Shown: in pieces, positions 1 to 11,866 of the stretch
How the letters are laid out: every line of letters begins with the position of its first letter
Position numbering within the stretch: the first letter of the stretch is position 1
Assembly: GCA_964016985.1 (NCBI GenBank)
Contig: OZ024834.1
Span: 83,054,289-83,118,288, forward strand
Origin: Anodontia alba
Taxonomy: Eukaryota > Mollusca > Bivalvia > Lucinida > Lucinidae
DNA length: 64,000 bases
Direction of reading: 5' to 3'
Notes under the pieces: generated by a model
What the model saw: the letters and a program-made list of their open reading frames with translations, nothing else
Databases searched by the model: none
Told to the model about the DNA's origin: nothing
Program-made: the position numbers and the translations under genes

Positions 1-175
1 TAACCATGGTCCTACAGAACCCGGATATGCCCTACCTTTGCAAACAGTGTAGATCTAGATCAGTTGGCTCAAAGAAGCCAATTGATCTGGATCTGCACTG
101 TTTGTCATTAAGTATGTAAAATTGTATCAACAACCTGGATCAAGTAGTCTGATTGATTGAAAATGAGAAGTGGGC
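1..175. repeat. Dispersed repeat with GCAAACAGTG hairpin
   Basis: Positions 42-103 form an imperfect hairpin: AAACAGTGTAGATC and a GATCAGTTGGCT stem pair with AAGCCAATTGATC and GATCTGCACTGTTT around a short loop. The flanks on both sides recur in inverted orientation at 6770-6970, so the repeat is larger than the hairpin. The same outer stem with different inner stems occurs at six or more further places in the window. Non-coding. Confidence 0.75.
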
Positions 176-498
176 ATGACATCTAAATTTATTCATCATG
201 AGGGTTAATACCTATCATTTAGCAGCGATACTGGAAGATGATTGAATACTCGCTTACCCTGGTTCTTAGCTATTATCCCCATTTCATTAACGATATTCCA
301 GTAAGTTTCGCTGTTGCAGAACTCAGACCACTGAGGAAGTCCGGAGCCAAACGAGCCATGTTTATTCAACAAACCTACTCTGCTTCCATATTCATCAGGA
401 ACTTCTGTCCGTTTAAATTTCCCAGTTAACAGACCACTGAAAGAAGAACGATATGTAACTGTTATACATGAGTCTCAACGACAGGAAAACTATCTTCG
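176..498. other. No gene recognised
   Basis: Intergenic or intronic sequence. A 63-codon open frame at 238-429 has no recognisable domain and looks like chance. Confidence 0.6.
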
Positions 499-499
499 G

Positions 500-657
500 A
501 TATGTGCGCCCAGCGAAGTTTTGATCAGCCTGCGCATTCGCACAATATGTTCAGAATCTTCACAGTGCGCATTTTGGATAACCAAGGATGCAAACCTTCT
601 ATGATCAGACAGCACGGATGCGCAGGCCGATTAAAGTCTTCGTTGGGCGCATATGTA
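500..657. repeat. MITE-like repeat with GCGCCCAGCGAAG termini
   Basis: The ends are inverted: ATATGTGCGCCCAGCGAAG at 500-518 and CTTCGTTGGGCGCATATGT at 638-656. The inside carries GATCAGCCTGCGCATTCG and TTTGGATA(A)CCAAGGATGCAAA blocks. Related copies lie near 3886, 5362, 6355, 32700 and 44281. Most likely a short non-autonomous element; no coding capacity. Confidence 0.6.
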
Positions 658-1978
658 AGAAGTCTCTCTCAATCTATCCATGTCCATAACCTAGTGTAGC
701 TGTAATGGTAACTGGAGTAACTATATAACAAGTTTCTAGTATTATGCAGTTGTTTTCTATTCTCTGTTTGGACAATTGCCAAGACAAATTGTGCTGAATG
801 TTACTTTGTGCCACAAGCTGTGTGAATTACAAGAACCTTCGCACTTTCGCAAAACTGGTACTTTTCGGCGCAGAGACATCTAGCGTACTTCAACAGGTTA
901 ACAGAATACACTGTAATACTCTAGCGTGAATAGTCATGCTTTGCTATTTGTTATATAGGCGAATCTTCACAAACCATCTACGCGAAACATCATTGCCACG
1001 TACGGGGATACAAAGAATGGTAATGATCTTTGGCTTTTGCGATACAAGTAGTTTACCCCAGCCTCTCAGCGCCTTAAAGGACAGACGGAGTGCTTACCAA
1101 ATTACGTGAATGGTCAGAATGTTCGATTCTCGTATAAAGCTAAATACCCTCACAGACTAGTCTCGCGACGCGTAGTGGAATTCAAAGCAAACTGGAGTAC
1201 CTAGCAAACTGTATGTTGTGTGTAGTCATTAGATTCGCCATATCGAGGCAATTCTAATGTGTGCAATACTTATTATACGAATCATTATTTTATAGAAGGT
1301 CGAAAAGACACCCATGAATTATTTCATTTATCTTCTGACCTGGCGCTATGGTTAAACCTCAGTGGATCAAACTACCCATGTCTAGAACATATTTCGATGG
1401 TCCCAAATCTGTTCGAGCCATTGGAGTGTCCGTATATATATTGTTACTTGTTCTCTCGACCTTACGTTAGCCTTAAACTACAATATTTACCTCTTCAGTG
1501 GGCTGTAAGCAAGGACTCCAATTCCTTGATTGTGACAAACCATAAAAGCCTCGTATTCATTGAAGCGTTCTAGTAGATTATATTCTTGCTGTAAAAATGC
1601 AAACTAATCATGACAGAAAGATGTTGAAATTTTTCAGCTTTTTGCATTTAAAGGTATGGTTTCTCCAGATCCCTTTTCATGTTGCCCACATCTTTGACGA
1701 TGTTATGACATTTATTGGGCTCATGAATTGCGCATTGGAAATGTTGCCGATGAGCATGCGCCGACAAAAAAAAGACATCTGAACAAATCCGCCGCCCTAC
1801 ATGAATTCTCAGTATAGAAAAGGAACCTAAAATGTTCGTCAGTCTACAAATAGTTATAACAAAAATCAAACACCTAAAAACTGGAAAAAATGTAGAAAAC
1901 TCAGAAATCTGAGAATCTTCACAGATAAAATCAATCGAGAATCAATTTTAGTATATCTTCTAGAAAGGTGTGGTAGTG
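658..1978. other. No gene recognised
   Basis: About 1.3 kb of apparently unique sequence. Open frames of 61-104 codons (1259-1573, 1597-1782) lack recognisable domains, and neither strand shows a match to the missing 3' exons of the aldo/keto reductase. Confidence 0.55.
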
Positions 1979-1983
1979 TTGGT

Positions 1984-2014
<31 letters not shown>

Positions 2015-2035
2015 GGGGAAGCGCGGGGGGGGGCA
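1979..2035. repeat. GT/G-rich simple repeat
   Basis: A GT run at 1980-1997 is followed by a long run of G. Open frames read through it are low-complexity artefacts. Confidence 0.9.
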
Positions 2036-2189
2036 AAGTCCAAGGAATTTTGGCCAACCATCAAGCCTTTCTTGTCTCAAACGAGCACAATCAAAGACGA
2101 CCAAAATATCATATTGAAAGAAGATGAGAAATTGATCTCAGTAAGTTTTAAGTGAAAAGATGAATGATTTCTACATCAATATAGCCAAA

Positions 2190-3290
2190 ACTATCGTACT
2201 GCGCAAGTTAATGATGACCATCCATCCCTGTCAAAAATTTACGAAAGAATTCTTGGCGATCAGCTTACAACTCATTTTAATGATTTTTTTCATAGCAGCT
2301 ACCTCTCAAACAGAACCCAAAGAGTACAAATAGGAAGCACAATTAGCTCATGGGCAGAAATAATTAAAGGAGCCCCACAGGGCTCAATTCTAGGGTCTCT
2401 AATCTTCAACATTTTTTATGAATGACATATTTTGTTTCATCACTCACTGCAAGATTTATAACTAAGCAGATGATAAGACTGTCTCATACTCTCACAGAGA
2501 ACTTAACACTCTGAAAGAGATCCTCGGAAAAGAAGGCCTTATTATGCTTGAATGGTTTGATTCCAACCAAATACAAGCAATCCCAGATAATTTGTAGGTT
2601 GTCTCGGTCGGAATGAAAACATTTGAAGAGGTAAAACAGTTTAAAATAGCCGGTGGTGATATTCCCCGTGAGAAAAATGTAAAGCTTTTGGAGTGGAAAT
2701 GGACTTCATGCTCAATTTGATATCCAAAGTAAAAAGATATGTACGAAGGCGGCTCGGCAACTGAATGTTTTACACTCAGTAAATTTTATCAGACTTTTAA
2801 TCCTCAAATGTTTTATCCAACCAAATTTTAATTACTGTCCTCTGATCTGGCGATTCTGCAGCAAAGAGAAATTAAGAAAAAAAAAACTTCAATATAGAGC
2901 TCTCAGATTGTTTTTAAAGATTATATTTCGAGTTATGAGTCTCTTGAACAAAGTAAAACTTCCAACACTTCATATAAACAGATTCGGAGGCATTGTTACA
3001 GAAACATATAAATGCAAACATAGCCTGTCTTCTGATTACCTCAAAGACTTAGTTGAAATGATACTATTTTTCCAGATGTGAAAACACAGTTAAGATACCT
3101 ACAGTCAGAACTGTACCATAAAGACAGAGATCTTTAGGTTCGAGTCTGCACGTGTGTGGAACAGCTTACCTAGTAAGATGAGAACAGCATTGAGCTTTTC
3201 AGAGTTCAAGGGTCTGATCCGCAGCTTGATAGGGTCCAAATGTAAAAGTGCCATATGTGGCAGTTGAGAAGGTCAGGTCAGTAAACTGTG
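2190..3290 (+). pseudogene. Truncated LINE (non-LTR) reverse transcriptase
   Basis: Translating across frames gives the hallmarks of a jockey/RTE-like LINE reverse transcriptase: an SYLSNRTQRVQIG block near 2300, the fingers motif GAPQGSILG at about 2370-2400, and an ADD catalytic box near 2465 preceded by a stop where a Tyr is usual. Thumb-region remnants follow (LEWFDSNQ; RQLNVLHS near 2760). Several frameshifts and stops are present. No endonuclease domain precedes it, so the copy is 5'-truncated. The 3' end fades near 3290, with an AT-rich tail to about 3540. Dead copy. Confidence 0.75.
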
Positions 3291-3885
3291 TCTGTATGTG
3301 TTTTTCCTGTGTTCTATATGTTGCCGTGTCTGTTTAAATTTTTACTGCATGCATTTTTATTTATATTTGCTGGTTTGTTGTTGCAGGTCAACATTTGATT
3401 TTAAACATTGAGTGTACCTTTGTAGCACGTTCGTCTCTCTGCTGCTTTCACTTTTGTTATATACAATTGTTTGTCAGAAAATAGCCTGTTGTAGCTAATG
3501 TTAATTATTTATAGTAACCAACGTAAAATAAATGTTCTTATATCCTGTATCTTGGTAACTTCAGATACATTTTGCTACTACACAACAGTCAAAATATAAC
3601 TGAAGTTACGCGGGAAAGGTCATGATCAGGAAGATTCAACCTTCCCAAGGCACCGAAGGAAGATCAGTTGCATAAAAAAAAAGAAAAAAAAAACTGACAT
3701 ACGAACAAAGAATAACTGTACCAAAGGAACTGTCTTGATAGGCAAACAATCTCTTTCATTAGCGGTACGTCACTTGAACCAGCTTTACTCGCGCGATTCC
3801 TCGCACAGAATTCTACTACAGCTCCAAATTACAAAGATGTGTTCGGGTTGCATATACCTTCTTATCAGTGAACCATCACATTAAA
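3291..3885. other. LINE 3' tail and unique sequence
   Basis: TG-rich 3' flank of the LINE remnant up to about 3540, then unremarkable sequence with an A-rich run at 3677-3692. No gene seen. Confidence 0.5.
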
Positions 3886-4085
3886 ACATATGAGCCAGCG
3901 CGCGACAAAACATATGACATGCGACCAGCAAAGACTCAGATCTGCCTGCTCATTTGAGCAATCTGATCAGTTTTCGCTGATCACACGTACCTTTTATAGC
4001 CTCCGGACTATCCAAAGAGGCATAAAAGAGAACCCTTGCCATACTGGGGATGTACAGGCTGACCTGAGTCTTGGCTAGTCACACA
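3886..4085. repeat. Diverged GCGACCAGCAAAGACTCAGATC repeat copy
   Basis: Shares the internal blocks CAGATC(T/A)GCCTGC, TCTGATCAG and the closing GGCTGACCTGAGTCTT with the repeat at 500-657. More diverged, and with an altered centre. Confidence 0.5.
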
Positions 4086-4307
4086 GGCCTTAAGGTAGGT
4101 TTTATCGTGCGTTGTCTCATATTAGGTAATCTTAAACGCTATTAACAAAGTAAATAAAACAGCCTATATCGATATAATCAGAACGTAATTTAGTCCGGCC
4201 ACGAGATTATCATTATGAAAACACGCCTATTCAAATATATAGAAAATTTTACCTCCAAAAACATAAAATTTTCAGATAAACAAAATCTGATATTTTTCAT
4301 ATTTCAG

Positions 4308-4387
4308 CTCAAAACATAGATTGTGGGTACTCGTTAGAACCGTCTCGGCGAGGCGGTTCTAACGAGTGCCCACAATCTATTTTTGAG
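4308..4387. repeat. Perfect-type hairpin, about 34-bp arms
   Basis: CTCAAAACATAGATTGTGGG.. on the left pairs with ..CCCACAATCTATTTTTGAG on the right. The inner arms TCGTTAGAACCG and CGGTTCTAACGA close on a loop of about ten bases (TCTCGGCGAGG). Only two or three mismatches. Could be a foldback MITE or give a pre-miRNA-like transcript; no family recognised. Confidence 0.75.
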
Positions 4388-4739
4388 TAGAAATAAAATA
4401 AATAATGCATACCCCTGTAAACCCCAGTTTTACTATATAAAAGTGGGGTTTAAGGGGGTCAATATTATATAGGCATATTTTCGTGATGTAAAGCTTTATA
4501 CCTGCTCAACTCAGCTGAGCATGAAAGTTGTCCTGCTAATAAATCTCAAATAACTAACAATTACAAATGCCTTCTTACTACACAAAGATGAGCATAACAA
4601 ATTCTCCCCTAATACATATGATAATGCCAACTATTGTTTTTATTGCATTTTAATATTTTTTTAGCAGAGAAAGTGACATACTCAGCTGAGTTATGGCCTC
4701 GGTGACAGTTCTTTTTCTGAAGGCATCATGTCAAATATT
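4388..4739. other. No gene recognised
   Basis: AT-rich sequence with no recognised gene or repeat. Confidence 0.5.
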
Positions 4740-4740
4740 T

Positions 4741-4801
<61 letters not shown>

Positions 4802-4807
4802 AAAAAA
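4740..4807. repeat. (CA)n followed by poly-A
   Basis: Dinucleotide microsatellite, about 40 bp of CA, then about 27 A. Confidence 0.95.
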
Positions 4808-5361
4808 CAGAGCCTGAGCCTTCGCTGGCGATACTTGCAGTTGTAAGAAATGCTGTGCCCCGGTTTATATAATATTATGCATTGTTCGATATAGTGGTTT
4901 AGTTCATGTTCTTTGACTCCTAAAATCTACTCCGATGCTTGCAGCAAAATAATGAGAGTGTAAAATCGTCACATCGTTTTCTGAAGCCATATAAAATATA
5001 ATGAATTTACCCAGAAAATGCCACAATTACGATGCACAGCCTTCCCAAGGCAAGAAAAAAAAAAAAAAAAAAAAAAAACGAAGGAGAGATAAGGAACAGA
5101 TAATGACAAAACAAACGCTACATAATGAAACATCGACGCACAAACAAAGAAGCTTATTAAGTCAAATACATATGTATTAAGAAACTGAGTCCTGTATTTT
5201 TGTAGTGCCCTGCTTATTTTTGAAGCGGCCCAGTGCAGAGACAATATAAGAAATTGTGGTAGTAACAGTAATTTAGGTCAAGTAACTTTGTAATGTCTAC
5301 GCAATGTCTACACTCATCTGACTGAAGAATAATTGTGCCGCAAAATCAAAACACGTACATT
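4808..5361. other. No gene recognised
   Basis: Unique-looking sequence with an A run at 5055-5078. Open frames through the A run are low complexity. Confidence 0.5.
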
Positions 5362-5550
5362 CGGACATGTGCGCCCAATGAAGCTTCAGATCACTCTGCG
5401 CATTCGTGCAGTCTAATAAAAAACTTTCACTCTGGCGCACTTTGGACAGCCAAGGAAGCAAAAATTATTTTTCTTCATGCGGGCGAAGAAGACTGATCAT
5501 GCAGTCTGCGTAAACGCTCAGGCTGATTTGAGTCTTAGTTGAGCGGACAT
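5362..5550. repeat. MITE-like repeat, GCGCCCAATGAAG copy
   Basis: Starts GGACATGTGCGCCCAATGAAG, carries CACTCTGCGCATTCGTGCAG and TTTGGACAGCCAAGGA, and ends GAGTCTTAGTTGAGCGGAC, the inverted form of its start. Same family as 500-657. Confidence 0.6.
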
Positions 5551-5775
5551 GTCATGAAGGTACAGCGTCGGACTCGAGATCGAGAGGTACCGGGTTCGAT
5601 CCCCACTAACTGCAAGTGTTGTTTCCTTGAGCAAGAGACTTTATCCACATTGCTTAGTACTGGTTTCTACCCAGGAAAAAAGAGGGCCACATGGAAGATT
5701 AGTACTAGATTACTAAATGTGTTACCCTCTATAAATAAAGTCGATTATTATTATTATTATTATTTATTATTATTT
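5550..5775 (+). mobile_element. tRNA-derived SINE
   Basis: A pol III B box (GGGTTCGATCCCC, near 5591-5603) sits about 45 bases after an A-box-like GAAGGTACAGCGT. The body contains CCTTGAGCAAGAGACTTTATCC and GGTTTCTACCCAGGAAAA, and the element ends in a (TTA)n tail at 5746-5775. This layout is typical of animal SINEs. It abuts the preceding repeat and lies 50 bp from exon 4 of the reductase. No coding capacity. Confidence 0.7.
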
Positions 5776-5820
5776 ACGTTTTCTCACGATGTATCTCAAT
5801 TGTTAAATGGATTGTAATAC

Positions 5821-5994
5821 CTGCAGACTAATACAGTTATTCAGCCCAAGTTCTTTGGTGACGTCTGCGATCTTCTGAAGTTGCCAACCACTGACATTGC
5901 TGAAACCGAAGTAACGAATTTTTTCACATCTCACGAGATCGTCGAACGTGCGCAATGTTTCTTCTATTGGTGTAGCATTGTCCCATGCATGAGC
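5821..5994 (-). CDS. Aldo/keto reductase, coding exon 4
   Basis: Reverse-strand exon of 58 codons in phase 0, with a TTTTAG acceptor at its upper end and a GTATT donor at its lower end. It reads AHAWDNATPIEETLRT, then FSNVSGWQLQK. The His of HAWD is the expected fourth catalytic residue of aldo/keto reductases, and the SNVSGWQ block is typical of the YajO/norsolorinic-acid-reductase-like branch. It continues the IDLYQ end of exon 3 directly. The next exons, expected to encode the NADP-binding C-terminal half, are not visible to the left and probably lie outside the window. Confidence 0.88.
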
Positions 5995-6142
5995 CTAAAA
6001 TGTACTACACTATTATGTCAACATATTGTAACATATGTACCCTAAATATTGGGACACCTTTTGTACTTACCATACTTGTCCTTAAATTTGAAATAGTCCA
6101 TTCTACTATCCGTTTATGTGTTTAAATATTGCTGTGTATATG
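5995..6142. other. Intron of the aldo/keto reductase, unique part
   Basis: Start of the 24 kb intron (5995-30035) on the exon 4 side, containing the branch and acceptor region. Nothing else is seen. Confidence 0.5.
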
Positions 6143-6210
6143 GCAAACAGTGTAGATCTCGATTAGACGCAGCGTTCTGTGGCGTCTGATCTGGGTCTAA
6201 ACTGCTTGCA
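6143..6210. repeat. GCAAACAGTG hairpin copy
   Basis: GCAAACAGTGTAGATCTCGATTAGACGC pairs imperfectly with GCGTCTGATCTGGGTCTAAACTGCTTGC. The central stem (TTAGACGC/GCGTCTGA) differs from the copy at 42-103 but is still complementary. Confidence 0.75.
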
Positions 6211-6354
6211 AATGCTCCAATACTTAGTGTTATAACTTTACATGATCTTCGTAAGGAATGAAAACGCTAACACTATAGTGAACATACAGACAAAAGAATG
6301 ATTTTTCGTTCCCTTGAACTTTTATATATGAGATGTGCCATGGCATTTTCTATA

Positions 6355-6505
6355 AGACTGAATGTGTGCCCAGCGAAGACTAAGATCATCCACTCAGTCT
6401 GATCGGTGTTCGCAAGGCACTCTGGGTAGCCAAGGATCTAAAGCATCTTCGGGCTGGTTAGCGACGCACAGGCTGATCTGTCATCGCTTAGCGGAAAATG
6501 TAGGA
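6355..6505. repeat. MITE-like GCCCAGCGAAG repeat copy
   Basis: Starts GTGTGCCCAGCGAAGACT, with TGGGTAGCCAAGGATCTAAA in the middle, and ends CACAGGCTGATCTGTCATCGC. Shorter relative of the 500-657 family. Confidence 0.55.
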
Positions 6506-6649
6506 AATGCTGTGACCTGGATCATATTTAACTGAAATACATTTATATACGTTAAAATAAGATTATTTTACTTTTGATAGGCTCCGTTTAAAACAGCTAA
6601 AGAACTACCTATACAAGATGGTTGTCAACATTGTATTGTACATTTGCTG

Positions 6650-6654
6650 GAATG

Positions 6655-6685
<31 letters not shown>

Positions 6686-6715
6686 AACAAAAAAACAAAA
6701 ACAAAAAAAAACTCA
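6650..6715. repeat. A-rich run
   Basis: Poly-A with scattered C; simple sequence. Confidence 0.9.
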
Positions 6716-6769
6716 AAACAATTGAGAATATACTTTTGTCATCAAAAACGTTCTAGATTAACCTTTGTC

Positions 6770-6975
6770 ATGCTGAATAAATTCAGATGCCACTTCTATT
6801 TCTATTTGTCAACCAGTCAGATTACTTGATCCAAATTATTATTGCTAATTCATTTATTGACTGACAAACAGTGTAGGTCCAGATCAGTTGGCCTCTTCAA
6901 AAGCCAACTGATCAGGATCCATACTATTTGCAAAGGCAGGGAATATCCGGGTTCAGCAGGATCAGGGTCAAAAAG
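6770..6975. repeat. Inverted copy of the 1-175 repeat, with hairpin
   Basis: Hairpin 6864-6931: ACAAACAGTGTAGGTCCAGA with inner GATCAGTTGGC pairing AAGCCAACTGATC. Both flanks (GGATCAAGTAATCTGAC on one side, GGGAATATCCGGGTTC on the other) match the window start in reverse orientation. Confidence 0.75.
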
Positions 6976-8713
6976 TTTTTCGCACATAATACTGTAAATT
7001 ATCTATTAGTTTAAGGGCAGGCTGAGATATGTGGCGTATTTTGTGAGTTTGTTGCACCCCCATCCCGTAGTTAGAAAACTTTCGTTGTTGTCATGAGTGA
7101 GGGACAAAGCTAGGGGACGGAGACCAATGTTGTACTAAGTTATCAATGACCGATATTCTGTAAAGTACATAACTAGTATACTCTTATCAAAGTCATATTA
7201 GATGTAAAATGCAATATTCCTTTTCATGACATAGCATTAAATAAACAATCTTTAAGTATTTTCTGGTATATTTGGCTGTTGAACAGTGTGGTTTATGTTA
7301 TATTTTCCACCATATTATAGAAAATCAATGTTACACTTAAAGATGTTTCTTTGTAAATTTCATCATGAAGAATGTAATCTTCTAAATCTTAATAGTTTCC
7401 TAAAAGGAATTTATTTGCCTGTTTAAAGTTATGTAACTAGGATACTTTCATTAAAATCAAAATTTAGTAACATACTGCTTAACCTAATAATCGTTTATCG
7501 AATGGTATAAAAGGTATGCGTGTTTCATCAAACCAAAAGGAAAGAAAACTGTTTGTATTACTTATGTTACTACTTGACGGTTTGTACGTCCATTTATGCA
7601 TTAAAATGCTTTACAGAAACACATATTTGCATAGGTATCTGCAGATGACTTTTAAACTTATCATTTGGAAACGTACACAACACATACATAATACAAAGCG
7701 CATACGAACCTCTGAATGAGTGCTATAGTGAATACCTCTGGATTTTGTGAAGAGTGAAGACTATGACAAACAATTATTTACTTTCAGTTTAAGATGCATA
7801 ATAGTCTACTGGCACAGGGTAAGATACTAACAAACAACAGATTTAAATAGTGGATGTCTATGTATTCAGTATTGATATATTTGTTTCTGGTTGCATTCAG
7901 GTACAAGATTCAACAAACAACAGACGCAGATCAAAAATATCATTTCCAGTGATGATACATAAACCCATATACAGATAAGATATATTCCTCCTACAGATCT
8001 ACTTTAGACGTTTAGTTTGTAGCACAATCAACACACCAAATACTAACAGAACAATATGACGTGGGTTCTGACTCATCCTGTCTCTTCAATATATCTACTT
8101 TGCTTACATAAAGTCTGAGATAGTTTCTATATTAGTTATTGCTGAAGTACCTTTGTTGAAAGTTTCGAGTCATTTAACATAGTAGTCACACTGCAAAATA
8201 TAGATGCTTGTACGTGTAGGTTACTAGCATATACCAGACCTGTGTCACCTTCTTGATGCAGTCACAAAACATGCATTTATTTATTTATTTATTTATTTAT
8301 TTGCTAATATTTTCATCTTTTGTTGGCTCATCTATTGATGATTCAACAGTCTTTAAACAATCTGAATAATAAATGTCTTGAGCTGGTGTAATTCTGATTA
8401 CATTTACGATGATATCTAATTTCTTGGTTGTATATTACTTAAGCTATAAATGTCGCATTAATTTCTGACAAAGCCTCCATTAGCTTTTATATGATAAATG
8501 CCGTTATCAGATTTTCTTATATAGCTAAACACTTTCTGATTCCTGATCCTTTTGATTCACCAAATCCATACTTCTGTCCCTTTTTCAGCATATGATACAT
8601 ATGTTTAAGAACTGTGATGGTCTTTCATCTTCTTTGGCCTTTTATGCAGCTGCAGGGCCTAGGGTAAAACCTTGTTCTTGTGCCATTTTATTTCGTAAGT
8701 ATTTATGGCGTGA
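6976..8713. other. No gene recognised; (ATTT)n at 8276-8303
   Basis: About 1.7 kb of AT-rich intronic sequence with a short tetranucleotide array. A 67-codon open frame at 7516-7719 lacks domains. Confidence 0.55.
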
Positions 8714-9841
8714 TATACCACGCCTACCAAACAAATGAGTGCGTAACCACCGGTTAAGAACGTGAAACAATTAGATCGATATCCGGTTAGGGATAAGATG
8801 ATTCAAAAAGGTTAACAAACTTTGCATTTTCTGTGTTTCATAAGCGATATAAATGTTTCGAGGAAATTATTAAAAAAAAAAACAAAAAAAAAAAACGGGA
8901 AATTACATTCAACTGCCCATTGATATTGGCGTCTGTGGAATAAATCTCAGGCCACCTATTTTACGCATATTGGCTGAATTCTTTTTCGCGTGCTGAAGGT
9001 GTACCGAAAAGCATAGAAAACATGTGGTAATTCGTGGTGTTTTTTGTCTTTTATTTAATTTTGCGCTTTCCTAGAAGTTCAACATATCATCACGCACACA
9101 TGATAGACACATGTGGTTATTTATGTTATGGATATTTTGGTTGTTAATGAAGCATTGTCGAAAATTCGCCGCGGGGAGGGTCAGAAATGGTTGGTTATGC
9201 ATAAGATCTATATAATATTAACAAAACGTACAGCTATAAAGCGGGTCTGATTTCACCTCCACGTCTCCAGGAACACACGAAACTTGTTCTACGGAACCAT
9301 TTTTAGCCAACCTGATAAGCAGTGCACTGTTGATTCGGAAATAACATAGTATTTAATATGCAAACATCTTCGATCTCCAGAATCATACTGTATAATGACT
9401 TTGTTTGTGTTTTAACATCAATTCAATGGCCCTGCAATTGCCTGAAATGAACTTTAACAGGTTTTGGATTTTTTTCTCTGCGAAGAAGTCCTGATCTGCC
9501 TATTTTTTTTCTGGTTAAGCATTAGATTGTCTAATTAAGAATTAGATTACTAAAACACACCGTTTGTTCCCTTTATAAATGCCAGCGATTTACTACAATA
9601 ATAGATGGTCTACCTATGATTTGTAAATTGTCGTGAAATCATCAGATGCAGAAAGTCATGGTGAAAAAAAAAAACAGGTTTTCTGGACAAGGCCATTGAA
9701 ATACATTTTTCTGTGGTTAAGCATTGGATAACCCGGTTAAGCATTAGAAAGTCGATGAATGTGTAGAAATGCGGTAAAGTGAAATACAAATGAATATATT
9801 TGCAAGCTCGTAGCGTGCCTTTTGACAAGTCTAGCTTGTTC

Positions 9842-9964
9842 TGACATTTTGGCATGTGATGAAGATGCTAGATTTGAGGTCCAAGGGTATCTGGTTCGAT
9901 CGCCGGTCAGGGCAATCGACGGTAATACTTTCTTAGCAGGTCTAAGTCATTCCATACTGCACTT
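9842..9964 (+). repeat. tRNA-like SINE head in left foldback arm
   Basis: B box TGGTTCGATCGCC near 9891, preceded at tRNA-like spacing by GATGAAGATGCTAG. The same unit is inverted in the right arm, so it was present before the arms were duplicated or is a native part of the element. Confidence 0.55.
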
Positions 9965-11375
9965 GAAAACAAATTATTTGTATCTTTGTCTGTTAAAGTG
10001 ACGATTTATTTAGCCTCAGATGTTGTAATTCGTTTGATCTGTGCATATTATGATTATTTTGTTACTGTTATTCGTTGCCTATTACAGTTAGTTAATGAGC
10101 TAGAAGACTTTAAAGCAAACTCAACAACTAATTAAGAAATGTTTTATCCATTATGTCCACTGAGAGTTTGCTTTGGGTTCCCGCAATTGCAATATTGTTG
10201 TTCACTGTTACAATCATATGCTTTATTTTAATCTGTATTCGTCTTTCCAGATTATTGTTAGAGGGCAGAATTAAGATTGGTACCTGTTATTTTTTTTTTT
10301 TTCGAATCACATTTGAAGTTTAATTGACCTCATTATCCAGGGGCGGGGATGGGATTATCTGAATTTGCCGGCTAAATAGGCTGGAGGATGGCATTTTAGT
10401 GTTCACGCCACCTAAAAGCAGGATTGCCCTCCCCCGCCCAAAATACCCGGTGTTTCCGCAAACCCTCACAAAAAGTTTTATGCTTTAGCTTACCCCCAAA
10501 ATAATACCAATGTTTATCTTTAGCTTACCTCTAAGATATTACGAATGTTTATCTTCACTTCTGGTTTAGTTTATTTTACTTTTTTAGTGATCTAGTGTTC
10601 ATCGTATCTAAAAACAAGATTGCACCCCATAAATACCCGATGAATTTTACTATTTTGGATTTCCGAGAAAAATTACAATTTGGAGGTAAGAGCCATTTAA
10701 AATATTTTTGGACCACTTCTAAAACTGACTTTTTTTAGGGACTACTATAAATTCTTGTTTTAAAGTGTTGCTAGAATCTGCAAGAACTCATATCAGAAGC
10801 TATTTCACTAAGTTTAATGATGATATTTTATTGTGTAACGGTTTAGTGCCATTAAAGTAAAACAGAATTACTGTTGCAAAGTGTTCAAAGCATATTACAA
10901 ATACTATCAGTATAAATGTGAATAATCTAAACCAGAAATGAAGGTAAACATTGGGAATATTTGGGGATAAGCTAAAGCGTATAACTTTTTTGGGGGGGTT
11001 TTGCGAGTACAAAGGTATCTATGGGTGCAATCTTTGTTTTAGATGGGATGATAACCAATCTAACAGACGACTTTCAAAGCATATTACCAACACTGTCACT
11101 AAATAGGTGAAATAAACTAAACCAGAAGTGAAGATAAACATTTGTAATATCTTAGAGGTACGCTAAACACTGGTAATATTTGGGGGTAAGCTGAAGCATA
11201 AAACTTTTTGTGGGTGTTTGCGGATACACTGGGTATTCTGGATAGGGGAGGGCGATCTTGCTTTTAGGTGATGTGAACACTAAATGCTAGACTCCAGCCT
11301 ATGTAGTAGGCAAATTCAGATAATCCCATCCCCGCTCCTGGTTAATAAGGTCAATAGAACTTCAAATGTGATTCG

Positions 11376-11407
<32 letters not shown>

Positions 11408-11754
11408 CACAATGAGCAGATACCATCTTAGTTCTGCCCTCCAACAACAATCTGGAAAGACGAATATAGATATAAAAAAAAAACAAACAACAAAAACATA
11501 TGTATGTAACAGTGAACAACAACATTGCAAATGCGGGAAACCAAAGCAAACTCTCAGTGGACGTAATAGATAAAACATTTCTTAAGTGGTTGTTGAGTTT
11601 GCTTTCAATCTTTCTAGCTCATCAACTAAATGTAATAGGCAATGAATAACAGTAACAAAATAATCATTATATGCACAGATCAAACGAATTACAATATCTG
11701 AGACTAAATAAACCGTCACTTTTACAGACAACGATACAAATAATTTGTTTTCAA

Positions 11755-11866
11755 GTGTAGTATTGAGTGACTTAGACCTGCTAAGAAAGTATTCTCGTCG
11801 ATTGCCCTGGCAGGCGATCGAACCAGAAACCCTTGGACCTCAAATCTAGCATCTTCATCACATGCC
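11755..11866 (-). repeat. tRNA-like SINE head in right foldback arm
   Basis: Reverse-complement partner of 9842-9964, with the B box read as GGCGATCGAACCA on the plus strand. Confidence 0.55.

Noticed and set aside
1866..2155. Opposed open frames over the GT/G run
   Set aside because: Proline-histidine and glycine-valine runs from simple sequence, no domain.
11316..11578. Overlapping minus-strand frames with long Phe runs
   Set aside because: Translation of the A run inside the foldback arm.
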